DNA from: Helicobacter_B zhangjianzhongii
GTDB lineage: Bacteria > Campylobacterota > Campylobacteria > Campylobacterales > Helicobacteraceae
DNA: 64,000 bases
Assembly (NCBI RefSeq): GCF_030249855.1
Contig: NZ_JANURN010000004.1
Span: 185,031 to 249,030, forward strand
Direction of reading: 5' to 3'
Shown here: positions 8,499-17,754 of the stretch, piece by piece
How positions within the stretch are numbered: the first letter of the stretch is position 1
Layout of the letters: each line of letters begins with the position of its first letter
Notes under the pieces: generated by a model
What the model was told of the DNA's origin: nothing
The model's input: only the letters and a program-made list of their open reading frames with translations
Databases searched by the model: none
Translations under genes and position numbers: made by a program

Positions 8499-8890
8499 TA
8501 GAATCGGCTTTTTGCGGCGTGCTCAATTCTAGAAACAACAGAATATATGGCAACCTTATCGTTTGATGCACTCTCAAGCAACTCCCTGGCACTTGCGATA
8601 GCTTCTGACACCCCACTCTCACTCTGCCCCCCAATTGCAACTGCGCCATTTGCAATAATATCTACTTTCGAGGATGTTACTTCAGCATACCCCCAATCAA
8701 TGGCAACTAAATCTCTAGATTGTCCTTGAGAAATCTCAATAACACCTGCTTTCAATAAAGAAAGAAGATTGGAATGCCCATGCAAAACACCAAACTCCCC
8801 ATCCACTCCAGGCATAGTTACGCTATCCACCTCACCAGAAAAAATCTCCCCATAGGGAGTAACAATACTAACAGCAAGCTTTTTCATCAC
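8498..8890 (-). CDS. atpC: ATP synthase F1 epsilon subunit
   Basis: A 130-residue epsilon subunit: N-terminal beta-sandwich with the signature LAVSIVTPYGEIFSGEVDSV, VTMPGVDGEFGVLHGHSNL and the DWGYAEV strand, followed by a short C-terminal helical pair. It regulates ATP hydrolysis and links the gamma stalk to the c-ring. It follows atpD by 8 bases and ends in a TAATG overlap with tolQ. Met1 and Met2 are both possible starts. Confidence 0.95.
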   Translation of the reverse strand: MMKKLAVSIVTPYGEIFSGEVDSVTMPGVDGEFGVLHGHSNLLSLLKAGVIEISQGQSRDLVAIDWGYAEVTSSKVDIIANGAVAIGGQSESGVSEAIASARELLESASNDKVAIYSVVSRIEHAAKSRF

Positions 8891-8898
8891 TTTTCTCT

Positions 8899-10299
8899 CT
8901 AAGATTTTTTCATTTTCTCTGCTTTTTCTATAACTTCTTGAATACTTCCAACCATATAAAAAGCATTCTCTGGTATGTGGTCATATTTGCCTTCCAAGAT
9001 TCCTTTAAAGCCATCTAAAGTCTCTTCAAGCGTAACATATTTTCCGGGACTGCCTGTAAAAACTTCTGCAACAAAAAATGGTTGAGACAAAAACTTCTCA
9101 ATTTTTCTTGCTCGTTCAACAACTTTCTTATCCTCTTCTGAAAGCTCATCCATACCCAAAATTGCAATGATATCCTGCAGATCTTTGTATTTCTGGAGAA
9201 TTTGTTGAATTCCTGTTGCAATCTTATAGTGTTCCTCTCCAACAATTTGTGGATCAAGGATTCTCGATGTAGAATCCAATGGATCGACAGCTGGGTAGAT
9301 ACCCTTCTCTGCAATTTTTCTATTCAAAACGGTTGTCGCATCAAGATGTGAAAAAACAGATGCCGGAGCTGGGTCTGTTAAGTCATCGGCTGGCACATAA
9401 ACTGCCTGAACAGATGTAATAGAACCTTTCTTTGTAGATGTTATACGCTCCTGTAGTTTTCCCATCTCACTAGCAAGCGTAGGTTGATAACCCACAGCAG
9501 AAGGAATTCTCCCTAAAAGTGCAGACATTTCCGCACCGGATTGCGCATAACGGAAGATATTGTCAATGAACATAAGAACATCGAGCCCTTTCTCATCGCG
9601 GAAATATTCCGCCATAGTAAGTCCTGTAAAAGCAATTCTATTTCTTGCCCCTGGTGGCTCATTCATCTGCCCATAACACAAAGCAACTTTATCCAAGACA
9701 CCACCTTCTTTCATCTCGTGATACAAGTCATTTCCCTCGCGTGTCCGCTCCCCAACTCCAGCAAATACAGAATAGCCACTATGTTTATATGCAACATTAT
9801 GGATTAGTTCCATAATAACAACTGTTTTGCCCACGCCAGCACCACCAAACAATCCAACTTTACCACCCTTAGAATACGGAGCCAATAAATCAACAACCTT
9901 TATCCCTGTCTCAAACATTTCTGTTTTGGTACTTTGATTTTCAAACTTTGGAGCTTCTCTATGAATTGGCCATTTCAAATCTGTCTCAACGGGATCGCCG
10001 CCATCTACGACATCACCAACAACATTAAAAATCCTGCCAAGAACTTGCTCACCAACAGGCACTTCTATCATTTTTCCTCTAGCCATAGCAGACTGCCCTC
10101 TCGTTAAGCCTTCAGTCATATCCATAGCAATAGTTCTAACCCTATTGTCCCCTAGATGCGCAGCAACCTCTAAAACTAAACCTTTTTTCTCACCATCAAA
10201 ATCATACACCACATCAAGTGCTTCATTGATAGAAGGAAGATATGAATCAAAATCCACATCAACCACCGGACCCATTACTTGAACAATTTTACCTTCCAT
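8899..10299 (-). CDS. atpD: ATP synthase F1 beta subunit
   Basis: Catalytic subunit of F1. The Walker A loop is GGAGVGKTV, followed by the catalytic Glu/Arg segment GERTREGND and the Walker B region DVLMFIDNIFRYAQSG; the DELSEEDK (DELSEED) lever is near the C-terminus. I place the start at ATG 10299 because AAGGAG then lies 7 bases upstream; the in-frame ATG at 10305 (adding MS) would leave only one base between the Shine-Dalgarno and the start. Length of about 466 residues is standard. Confidence 0.97.
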   Translation of the reverse strand: MEGKIVQVMGPVVDVDFDSYLPSINEALDVVYDFDGEKKGLVLEVAAHLGDNRVRTIAMDMTEGLTRGQSAMARGKMIEVPVGEQVLGRIFNVVGDVVDGGDPVETDLKWPIHREAPKFENQSTKTEMFETGIKVVDLLAPYSKGGKVGLFGGAGVGKTVVIMELIHNVAYKHSGYSVFAGVGERTREGNDLYHEMKEGGVLDKVALCYGQMNEPPGARNRIAFTGLTMAEYFRDEKGLDVLMFIDNIFRYAQSGAEMSALLGRIPSAVGYQPTLASEMGKLQERITSTKKGSITSVQAVYVPADDLTDPAPASVFSHLDATTVLNRKIAEKGIYPAVDPLDSTSRILDPQIVGEEHYKIATGIQQILQKYKDLQDIIAILGMDELSEEDKKVVERARKIEKFLSQPFFVAEVFTGSPGKYVTLEETLDGFKGILEGKYDHIPENAFYMVGSIQEVIEKAEKMKKS

Positions 10300-10318
10300 A
10301 CTCATACTCCTTTTTGGT

Positions 10319-11233
10319 TTATTTCATCGCTTCAACACCAGCATTAATCTCTACAAGCTCTGTTGTAATAGATTCTTGCCGTGCTTTATTATACGAGATA
10401 GTTAAATCCCTTACAAGTTCGCCAGCATTTTTCGTTGCCGCATCCATTGCCTGCATTCTAGCACTATGTTCAGCAGCTAGAGAGTCTATCAATGCATAAT
10501 ACATGTTATACTCAATATATCTCTGTGCTAACTGATCCAATACCACATCTTCTTCTTCATCTGGTTCAATATTCACACTATTATAAGTAGCATGTTGCTG
10601 TGCAGCACTACTTGATTCATTAAGATCAAACCCTAGAGGTAATATACTTTTAATCTTAAGCTCTTGGGAAATCTTATTTCTAAAACCATTATGAACCAAA
10701 ATCACCTCATCAGTCAATCCATCTAGATAATCTTGCGCTACTTTACGGATAAAATCACTCGACTTTTCATAGTCTGGACTCGAACTAAGCCCAATAATCT
10801 TATCAAGAATTTCTATCTCATTAAAAGTAAAATAGGCTATGCCTTTTTTCCCAATACCACGCAATCTAACCTTGATGCCCCTACTCTTAAGATCTGCTAT
10901 AAGCCTAAGAACCTCTTTGATTGTTGTTACATTAAAACCACCGCACAACCCCTTGTCGGCAGTTACAAACACAATATCAACTTTCTTAATCTCTCTATGT
11001 TTAGCATCAACAAAAAAACTACTATTGATATTTTCAAGACCTCGCACCTGAATCTTTGAGACAATATCTTCAAAAATCTCATTAAGTTTATTTGCATAAA
11101 CACGAGAGCGTTTCGCCATTTCTTCAGCTTTTTTCAACTTCGATGTAGAGACCAACTTCATTGCACGCGTAGTTTTTTGGGTATTCTTCACGCTATCAAT
11201 TTTTGTCTTTATCTCTTTTAGATTATTTCCCAT
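10319..11233 (-). CDS. atpG: ATP synthase F1 gamma subunit
   Basis: Central-stalk rotor subunit. The N-terminal helix carries the family signature (LKEIKTKIDSVKNTQKTTRAMK) and the C-terminal helix the conserved SARMQAMDAATKNAGEL. A Rossmann-like middle domain (VDIVFVTADKGLCGGFNV) lies between. At 304 residues it is slightly longer than the E. coli protein (287), due to an acidic/polar insert around residues 205-225, as in other Helicobacter proteins. It sits between atpA and atpD in the usual order. Confidence 0.96.
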   Translation of the reverse strand: MGNNLKEIKTKIDSVKNTQKTTRAMKLVSTSKLKKAEEMAKRSRVYANKLNEIFEDIVSKIQVRGLENINSSFFVDAKHREIKKVDIVFVTADKGLCGGFNVTTIKEVLRLIADLKSRGIKVRLRGIGKKGIAYFTFNEIEILDKIIGLSSSPDYEKSSDFIRKVAQDYLDGLTDEVILVHNGFRNKISQELKIKSILPLGFDLNESSSAAQQHATYNSVNIEPDEEEDVVLDQLAQRYIEYNMYYALIDSLAAEHSARMQAMDAATKNAGELVRDLTISYNKARQESITTELVEINAGVEAMK

Positions 11234-11250
11234 TTCCTACTCCAAATTAT

Positions 11251-12762
11251 TTAGCTGAAACTAAGCTTATATTCTTCAATAGCCTTCGTTAAAACAGCTT
11301 CCAACTCTTTGTCTAAAGCCTTTTTACTGCGAATCTCTTCAAAAATCTTAGGATATTTAGCTTCTATAAAGGGGTAAAGATCATTCTCAAACTCCACAAC
11401 TCGACCCACTGGAATATCGTCTAAGAATCCTTTGGCACCGGCGAAAACTACAACGACCTGCTTCTCAATAGCCAAAGGAGAATATGGTGGTTGCTTAAGA
11501 ACTTCAACCATTCTTTGCCCGCGCTCTAATTGCTTTCTGCTTGTCTCATCAAGATCCGAAGCAAACTGTGAAAAGGCTTGAAGCTCACGATACTGAGCTA
11601 AATCAAGGCGCAATGTTCCAGCAACTTGTTTTGTGGCTTTAATTTGCGCAGCACCACCAACACGAGAAACAGAAAGTCCTACATTGATAGCAGGGCGCAC
11701 CCCAGAATTAAACAGATTTGTCTCTAAAAATATTTGCCCATCAGTAATAGAAATGACATTTGTAGGAATATATGCCGAAATGTCGCCAGCTTGGGTCTCA
11801 ATAATTGGTAAAGCTGTCAGTGAGCCAGCCCCTTTTTCATCAGACAACTTAGCCGCTCTTTCCAACAAGCGAGAATGAATATAAAACACATCACCAGGAA
11901 ATGCTTCACGACCAGGAGGTCTGCGCAAAATCAAACTCATCTCACGATATGCAACAGCGTGCTTGCTCAAATCATCATAAATAATAAGAGCGTGCCGTGC
12001 ATTATCTCTAAAATACTCACCAATAGTTACGCCTGTATAGGGAGCAAGGTATTGCATAGCTGCAGAAGAAGAAGCAGGTGCATTAACAATAACGGTATAT
12101 TCCATAGCACCGTGCTCCTCAAGTTTGCGCACCACCTGCGCAACAGTTGATTCCTTTTGCCCTATAGCCACATAAATACAAATAACATCCTGTCCCTTTT
12201 GATTTATGATAGTATCAATAGCAACAGTTGTCTTACCTGTCTGTCTATCGCCTATAATAAGCTCTCTTTGCCCCCTACCGATTGGCACAAGAGCATCAAT
12301 CGCTTTGATACCAGTCTGCAATGGTTCATGAACAGACTTTCTATCCATAATCCCAGGTGCTTTTTGCTCAACAAAACGAAATTCACTCGACTCAATAGCA
12401 CCTTTGCCATCAATAGGATCACCGACCGTATTAATCACGCGACCAACAACACTATCTCCCACAGGCACTTTCATAAGACGCTTGAGGCGTTTTACAGACA
12501 TCCCCTCGCGGATATTATTTCCACCTCCAAGAATAACAACCCCAACATTTCCCTCTTCTAGATTAGATGCTAGTCCAAGATCGCCAGTTTCAAATTCAAC
12601 CATCTCATACGACATAACATTTTTCAATCCATACACCTTAGCTACACCATCAGCATAGCCAACAACCTTGCCTGTTTCGGATATATCAACACTCACATCA
12701 AAACTATTGATCTTATCCTTAATAATTGAGCTAATTTCCTCTGCTTTTAATTTCTGTACCAC
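11251..12762 (-). CDS. atpA: ATP synthase F1 alpha subunit
   Basis: Non-catalytic nucleotide-binding F1 subunit of 503 residues. Landmarks are the Walker A loop IIGDRQTGKTTVAID, the catalytic arginine finger region SVSRVGGAAQ, and the PYTGVTIGEYFRD segment. Start at ATG 12762 follows the Shine-Dalgarno AAGGAG. It stands in canonical order between atpH and atpG. Nothing unusual is visible. Confidence 0.97.
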   Translation of the reverse strand: MVQKLKAEEISSIIKDKINSFDVSVDISETGKVVGYADGVAKVYGLKNVMSYEMVEFETGDLGLASNLEEGNVGVVILGGGNNIREGMSVKRLKRLMKVPVGDSVVGRVINTVGDPIDGKGAIESSEFRFVEQKAPGIMDRKSVHEPLQTGIKAIDALVPIGRGQRELIIGDRQTGKTTVAIDTIINQKGQDVICIYVAIGQKESTVAQVVRKLEEHGAMEYTVIVNAPASSSAAMQYLAPYTGVTIGEYFRDNARHALIIYDDLSKHAVAYREMSLILRRPPGREAFPGDVFYIHSRLLERAAKLSDEKGAGSLTALPIIETQAGDISAYIPTNVISITDGQIFLETNLFNSGVRPAINVGLSVSRVGGAAQIKATKQVAGTLRLDLAQYRELQAFSQFASDLDETSRKQLERGQRMVEVLKQPPYSPLAIEKQVVVVFAGAKGFLDDIPVGRVVEFENDLYPFIEAKYPKIFEEIRSKKALDKELEAVLTKAIEEYKLSFS

Positions 12763-12787
12763 TTACACTCCTTGCTATTGAATTAAA

Positions 12788-13315
12788 TTATATGGATCTT
12801 AAGATATGAGACCTAAGATCATCAAAAAATCTTTCTTTAAGGAAAGACACCTCTATCCCCAAGTCTTGCACAGCCAACCTAATACCATCAACCTTGGTAG
12901 AAGACTGCTCAATATGCAGCTTAACTCCAAGCTTGGCAGATAAGCTATCGGTAATATTAGAAATTGTGCTAGAATCCAAATTTTTAGGTGCATACAAAAT
13001 AGCTTTATAGCTATTGTCAAGCGCACGCAAATATCTCTCTAAAATACTACTCACAAACGGAATAATATCTATGCGCTTGTTCTCTATAAGCAGATCCAAA
13101 AACGCACCTACCTGCTCATCATCACTAAATAAAGCAATCAATAATCTCTTTTTTTCCATCTTTGTCATATAGGGCGAATGAATCATATCCCTAAATTTCT
13201 CCACACAAAAAGCCTGTGAAGCCTGCAAAAACAGATTAGATAGATTCTCTAGCTCATCTCTCTTGAAACACTGTATAAGTGCGTGGGCATACTTCTTAGC
13301 GATAATCTCTTCCAT
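12788..13315 (-). CDS. atpH: ATP synthase F1 delta subunit
   Basis: Peripheral-stalk (OSCP) subunit of 175 residues joining the b subunits to the top of F1. The N-terminal helical domain (IIAKKYAHALIQCF) and the C-terminal strand with SSTKVDGIRLAVQDLGIEVS, typical of delta/OSCP, are visible. It begins directly after the atpF stop (no intergenic bases), indicating translational coupling. Sequence conservation is naturally weak in this family; context makes the call firm. Confidence 0.92.
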   Translation of the reverse strand: MEEIIAKKYAHALIQCFKRDELENLSNLFLQASQAFCVEKFRDMIHSPYMTKMEKKRLLIALFSDDEQVGAFLDLLIENKRIDIIPFVSSILERYLRALDNSYKAILYAPKNLDSSTISNITDSLSAKLGVKLHIEQSSTKVDGIRLAVQDLGIEVSFLKERFFDDLRSHILRSI

Positions 13316-13840
13316 CTACGCCACCTTCTTATTTAAAATTCTCACATATTCCTGCGTGTCAATATCAGCCGCATTACTATTGAATAATTCCTTCAATACT
13401 GACTCTACGAGTTCCACACGAGCCTTTCTCTGCTCAAAAAACATCAAAGACTCGCTCGATTTAATAAGATTCTCTATGTCTACACTACACTGCTCTTCAT
13501 ACTTTTGCGCAATCACAACAGCCTCTTTCCTTGCCGTAGCGATAATATCAGCAGCCTTCTTCTGTGCTTCTTCCAATTGCTTCTGTGCCTGCTCTCTACC
13601 TCTTTTTGCTTCATTGATCCTATCTTGAGCCTGCTCGAAACGACTACTAATTTCTTGTTGACGACTTTGAAGCAAAGCCTTAAGTCTATGAGCACCCAAA
13701 TACCACAAAATAGCAAGAAAGATAATAAAATTTATGACCCTTTCACTAAAATCCGTATGAGATATATCCACCGCACCAGATGCATACGAGACCCCAAGCA
13801 AACAACCAAATACCACGCCATATCGCACACAATACTTCAT
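13316..13840 (-). CDS. atpF: ATP synthase Fo b subunit
   Basis: A 174-residue peripheral-stalk subunit. There is an extra signal-like hydrophobic N-terminus (GVVFGCLLGVSYASG) before the membrane helix (VINFIIFLAILWYLG), then a long charged coiled coil (about residues 55-150, many Glu/Gln/Arg/Ala). The extra N-terminal segment is seen in other Campylobacterota b subunits. It is paired with the shorter b' gene immediately upstream, giving an asymmetric b/b' dimer rather than the b2 homodimer of E. coli. Confidence 0.92.
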   Translation of the reverse strand: MKYCVRYGVVFGCLLGVSYASGAVDISHTDFSERVINFIIFLAILWYLGAHRLKALLQSRQQEISSRFEQAQDRINEAKRGREQAQKQLEEAQKKAADIIATARKEAVVIAQKYEEQCSVDIENLIKSSESLMFFEQRKARVELVESVLKELFNSNAADIDTQEYVRILNKKVA

Positions 13841-13851
13841 ACTTTATCTCC

Positions 13852-14280
13852 CTATATTTGCTGAACTTTAGACTTCAAAGCCGTTTCGAAAACGCCTAAA
13901 TCCGCCAACAACTCCTGTTTTGCTTGGTTTTTTTGATTCTCAAGATCAGCCCGAAAACTATCTATTCTCCCTTGGACTTCATTAGCCTGTTTTTCCATTT
14001 TTTCATCATATTCAGCCTTGGCTTCTATAGTTGCACTCTCTATGATACTACTTGCCTGCGCTTTGGCATCAGCAAAAATAGCACGAATCTTTTCTTGAAT
14101 TTCCTGAACCTCATTATCATCGCTCATTGCAGATTCCATATCCTTGCGTAAGGAATTTTCGCGCTCATCCATAAAGCCAATCAAAGGTTTAAAAAGCCAA
14201 GAATTAAGCAAAAGCATTGTGATAATAAACACAACAAAAACCAATAACATCAACCAAGGATCAGGGATTGTAATACTCAT
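13852..14280 (-). CDS. atpF': ATP synthase Fo b' subunit
   Basis: A 142-residue b-type stalk protein with a membrane helix near the N-terminus (LMLLVFVVFIITMLLLNSWL), the FKPLIGFMDERENSLRKDME junction and a long coiled coil to the end. It is the second, divergent b subunit (b'). It is first in the ATP synthase part of the block, 53 bases downstream of parB. The a and c subunit genes are not in this window, as expected where they lie elsewhere on the chromosome. Confidence 0.92.
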   Translation of the reverse strand: MSITIPDPWLMLLVFVVFIITMLLLNSWLFKPLIGFMDERENSLRKDMESAMSDDNEVQEIQEKIRAIFADAKAQASSIIESATIEAKAEYDEKMEKQANEVQGRIDSFRADLENQKNQAKQELLADLGVFETALKSKVQQI

Positions 14281-14333
14281 TTATGTCCTTTCCAACGATC
14301 AGCTGTTTTAATTCTAACAGCCCAAACCTTAAA

Positions 14334-15206
14334 TCAAGATTTTAATTTTTCAATTAACTGCACCACTGCTTCTTTTTGTGGCTGAATAATAATCTTACCT
14401 TGAGAAATCCTAGCCTGCACGCCAAGAGCGGCAAAAGCAGCACAAAGCTCACCCAATACTTCATTATCCACACTAGAATCTAGCTTTTTAATGGCAACAT
14501 TCTGTTTCTTACTAGAATCTTCTTGCTTGAGATCTTTCACCAGCTGCTCTGTCTCTCGAACAGAAAGTTTCTGCCCCACAATAGAATCCGCTAGCACTTT
14601 TTGCTCACGCTCCTGCAAGCCTACCATCACCTTAGCGTGCCCTTGTGTAATTTTGTTTTGAACAATGAGATCTTGAACATACTCACACAAATCCAATATA
14701 CGCATTGTATTGGTAATTTGTGCGCGGGATTTCTTTAGTTTTGTAGCAAGCTCTTCGTGGGTGATCTTGTATTCATCAATAAGCTCTTGATAAGAATGAG
14801 CAAGATCAAGCGGGTTTAGATTCTCTCTTTGGATATTTTCAATAATCGCTAGCTCGCGCAATCTACTTCGATCGATGTATTCGTTTGCCACAACAGCCCT
14901 TATCGTGCTCTTCCCAGCGATTTTACTAGCCCTTAATCTGCGCTCTCCAGCAATGAGAAAATAATCGCCTCCATCATCATATACAAGTATAGGCTGCAAA
15001 AGTCCGTGCTCGGCAATGGATTCTGCCAAATCATTAAGCGCACTTTCATCGAAATTTTTTCGCGGCTGGAAAGGATTTGGCTTAACGACATCAACACTAA
15101 GCTCAATGATGGATTCTGTATATTCACCTAGGTTTTTTTCATACGCATCTTGCACTTCACCTAGAAGCTCTCCAAGTCCACTGCCAAGGGCATTTTTCTT
15201 TGCCAA
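14334..15206 (-). CDS. parB: Chromosome partitioning protein ParB (Spo0J)
   Basis: A 290-residue CTP-dependent clamp that loads at parS and works with ParA. The N-terminal CTPase region has PNPFQPRK and the GERRLRAS motif; a helix-turn-helix lies at about residues 140-175 (ATKLKKSRAQITNTMRIL), followed by GHAKVM and the C-terminal dimerisation region. It follows parA with one base between the genes. No parS-like 16-bp palindrome was looked for systematically in the window. Confidence 0.95.
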   Translation of the reverse strand: MAKKNALGSGLGELLGEVQDAYEKNLGEYTESIIELSVDVVKPNPFQPRKNFDESALNDLAESIAEHGLLQPILVYDDGGDYFLIAGERRLRASKIAGKSTIRAVVANEYIDRSRLRELAIIENIQRENLNPLDLAHSYQELIDEYKITHEELATKLKKSRAQITNTMRILDLCEYVQDLIVQNKITQGHAKVMVGLQEREQKVLADSIVGQKLSVRETEQLVKDLKQEDSSKKQNVAIKKLDSSVDNEVLGELCAAFAALGVQARISQGKIIIQPQKEAVVQLIEKLKS

Positions 15207-15207
15207 T

Positions 15208-16002
15208 CTATGCTCCTTGCAAAATCGCTTGGGCGAGATCTTGATATGCTATGCTACCGCTTGATTTGATATCATAAAGCAAGATTGGCTTCCCAAAGCT
15301 TGGGGATTCTGCAAGTTTAACATTACGAGGAATGATGATATAAGAATCTTCACCTTTGTCTGCTTTCTTAAACAATTTAGAATCAAAATGCCTTGATAAG
15401 TCCGTAAATACTTGCTTAGAGAGATTATTTTGTGCAGAAAACATCGTAGGAAGTAAGCCACGGATTTCAAGCGTTGGATTTATGCCATTATCTTTAAGCA
15501 ATCGAATCGTATTGATAAGCTGAGCCAACCCCTGTAGCGCATAATACTCACATTGAATAGGGATAATCACAGAATTAGCCGCAGCAAGCGCATTGATCGT
15601 AAGCGGTCCCAGAGCAGGAGGAGAATCTATAATGATGAAATCATAGTTATTTTCCACTTCGGCAAGCTTTTTCTTCAAAACTAGCTCGCGCCCACTTTTA
15701 TTGGTGTAAAAGCTTTTTTCAATCCCTACAAGACCAATATCAGATGGCACAAGATCCATAAATGGGACATCTGTCTTTTTTATCACTTCAGAGATTGTCT
15801 TACTTCCCATAAGCACATGATAGACATTAAACTCTATATCCGAGCGGCGCAAGCCCAAGCTTGTTGTCGCGTTTGACTGCGCGTCAAAATCAATCAACAA
15901 CACCTTTTTCTCCGCAAGAGCTAGTGATGCAGCAAGATTTACAGCCGTAGTTGTTTTGCCAACACCACCCTTTTGATTTGCCACGGTAATTACTTCATGC
16001 AT
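15208..16002 (-). CDS. parA: Chromosome partitioning ATPase ParA (Soj)
   Basis: A 264-residue ParA/MinD ATPase with the deviant Walker A loop KGGVGKTTTAVNLA, the Walker B region YDFIIIDSPPALGPLT and the A' motif LLIDFDAQSNAT. The protein binds nonspecific DNA as an ATP dimer and segregates ParB-parS complexes. It lies between birA (3 bases upstream) and parB. Confidence 0.96.
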   Translation of the reverse strand: MHEVITVANQKGGVGKTTTAVNLAASLALAEKKVLLIDFDAQSNATTSLGLRRSDIEFNVYHVLMGSKTISEVIKKTDVPFMDLVPSDIGLVGIEKSFYTNKSGRELVLKKKLAEVENNYDFIIIDSPPALGPLTINALAAANSVIIPIQCEYYALQGLAQLINTIRLLKDNGINPTLEIRGLLPTMFSAQNNLSKQVFTDLSRHFDSKLFKKADKGEDSYIIIPRNVKLAESPSFGKPILLYDIKSSGSIAYQDLAQAILQGA

Positions 16003-16005
16003 AGC

Positions 16006-16677
16006 CTATACCCCACACTCTCGTAAATTATAAACCACCCTCCCTCCAATATTCACGCCGCCATCTTCTAGCAAAAATGCATCGCGCAAGGAAACAAGCT
16101 CATCTCCTATATGGAAGGAAAAAGGATAATTCCGCCAAAATTCTAGCTTATAGTTGCTGAAAATTTGCTTCCAGCTTGGAGGATTTTGCAAAACTTCAAA
16201 TAATCTAGCAAAAAACTTTTCTTCATCAAGCGCAATATCGATCTTACCGAACCTCTCGCTAGCCACATTGATCCCAACACCACAAAGCAAAACCCCTTTC
16301 ACGCGCTCAATGAGAATACCTCCAGCCTTTTTGTCCAAGACATACAAATCATTAGGATATTTTAGCCACGCACTAGAGCCAGACTCTCGCAATATATCCC
16401 TTATAATGCAGCCTAGAAATATCGCCACGCTCTGCGCTGGCACATCATCTGGCAAAATGAGTGGGGCATTATAAGCAAATGAAAACATCAAAGCCTGCTC
16501 ATTGTCCCATACATTGCCCCGCGACCCTCGACCCTTGCTCTGCGACTGCGCCACGACACACAGCGGCTTGTGTAAAAAAGTGGATTCTAGCCGCCGGCGC
16601 AGCTCATCTTGAGTAGAATCCACTTTTGTCATTTGTATTACTTTGACACCTGAGAGTATCGCTTCACGCCCTAGCAT
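16006..16677 (-). CDS. birA: Biotin--[acetyl-CoA carboxylase] ligase
   Basis: A 223-residue, short (non-repressor) BirA lacking the N-terminal helix-turn-helix. Family motifs are VDSTQDELRR (biotin pocket), SKGRGSRGNVWDN (the GRGR-type adenylate loop), WLKYPNDLYV and the GGILIE strand. It attaches biotin to the carboxyl-carrier protein. The stop overlaps upstream fmt by 7 bases. Two inverted copies of the dispersed 15-mer family (16576-16590 and 16614-16627) lie in the 5' part of the gene; one encodes the KVDST of the conserved motif and the other encodes LESTF. Confidence 0.92.
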   Translation of the reverse strand: MLGREAILSGVKVIQMTKVDSTQDELRRRLESTFLHKPLCVVAQSQSKGRGSRGNVWDNEQALMFSFAYNAPLILPDDVPAQSVAIFLGCIIRDILRESGSSAWLKYPNDLYVLDKKAGGILIERVKGVLLCGVGINVASERFGKIDIALDEEKFFARLFEVLQNPPSWKQIFSNYKLEFWRNYPFSFHIGDELVSLRDAFLLEDGGVNIGGRVVYNLRECGV

Positions 16678-17609
16678 AGCTTATCACCCACTTGTAGCCC
16701 CCTAGAGCGGAGAAAGACACTAGCATTAACGCGATTTTTACTAGGAGCTTGCAGCTCTCCAATCACCAAGCACTCCCCATCGCCACACGCGATCACGCAA
16801 GGCTCGATATGGCAAATCTCTCCGGCACCTGCTAGCCCCCCTCTAGTAGCAAGCTCTTTATTGAGATCTTGCGAGATAGCCTCACTATATCTCAATAAAT
16901 CTATATCAAATAGCTTTAGTCCGCTTGTGAGATATACTCCGGGCCACTCATTAAAGGCAAGCCACTTTTTATACACCAAGCGCGCAGAGCTAAAATCCAC
17001 CAAGCCATCTTGCTTGCTAATCTTTTTGCAATAAGTCGCTTTGCTGTGATCTTGCGGCACAGGCGTGATCTCGCCAAGCTTTGCCAGCACTTCACATAGC
17101 GTATCCCCTCCAAGCCTAGCTAGATTCTGGCTTACAATCGTGTAAGTTGCCCTATCATCTCTAGGCATTGTTTCTATGGCTAAAATCTCTCCGCTATCTA
17201 GCCCAGAATCCATACGCATAATGCTTATGCCATACTCTCTATCATCACTCAAAATCATCTGCTGGATAGGGCTTGCCCCGCGATATGCTGGGAGAATAGA
17301 GGCGTGGAGATTGATACAAGGCGCGATGTGGAGTATAGATTCTGGCAGGATCTTCCCATACGCCACGACGATAATTGCCTCCGCCCCTAATCGCAGCTTC
17401 TCACTCACACTAGAATCCAGTTTTTGCGGTTGTAGCACAGGTATGCCACGCGCAAGCGCAGCAAGCTTCACTGGCGGTGGAGTCAAAATCTGCTTGCGTC
17501 CTACTGGCTTATCTGGCTGCGTGCAAACCGCCACAATCTCATATTTTTCACAGAGCTGCTCAAACACCACGCGTGCAAACTCCGGTGTCCCCATAAATAT
17601 CACTCTCAT
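16671..17609 (-). CDS. fmt: Methionyl-tRNA formyltransferase
   Basis: Formylates initiator Met-tRNA using 10-formyltetrahydrofolate. The N-terminal domain has VIFMGTPEFA, the catalytic region CINLHASILPAYRGASP and the MDSGLDSGEI segment; an OB-like C-terminal domain follows from about residue 205. Start at ATG 17609 (312 residues) is chosen because AAGGAG is 5-6 bases upstream; an in-frame ATG at 17624 lies before that Shine-Dalgarno. It is the first gene of the minus-strand block that continues through par, atp and tol genes. Confidence 0.95.
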   Translation of the reverse strand: MRVIFMGTPEFARVVFEQLCEKYEIVAVCTQPDKPVGRKQILTPPPVKLAALARGIPVLQPQKLDSSVSEKLRLGAEAIIVVAYGKILPESILHIAPCINLHASILPAYRGASPIQQMILSDDREYGISIMRMDSGLDSGEILAIETMPRDDRATYTIVSQNLARLGGDTLCEVLAKLGEITPVPQDHSKATYCKKISKQDGLVDFSSARLVYKKWLAFNEWPGVYLTSGLKLFDIDLLRYSEAISQDLNKELATRGGLAGAGEICHIEPCVIACGDGECLVIGELQAPSKNRVNASVFLRSRGLQVGDKLC

Positions 17610-17624
17610 CAGCTCTCCTTGCAT

Positions 17625-17754
17625 TCTAGCTAGAATCCACTTTTTATAGCAAATGCCTCTTTGCCATCTTATCTATCACGATGATCAAAGCACACGACTC
17701 AAGCCACTATTTTTATTTTAAATGCATATAACCAACTATGCACAAAAGTGGATT
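17625..17754. other. fmt-motB intergenic segment flanked by inverted 14-mers
   Basis: This short segment is bounded by TAGAATCCACTTTT at 17631-17644 and its exact complement AAAAGTGGATTCTA at 17744-17757, the latter reaching into the end of motB. It should contain the promoter of the fmt block, but I see no convincing -10 box. The inverted 14-mers belong to the dispersed repeat family described elsewhere. Confidence 0.6.

Noticed and set aside
8899..13840. Missing a and c subunit genes as an anomaly
   Set aside because: In Helicobacter atpB and atpE lie elsewhere, so their absence is expected.
17176..17649. 157-codon plus-strand frame
   Set aside because: Antisense to fmt; no start signal.
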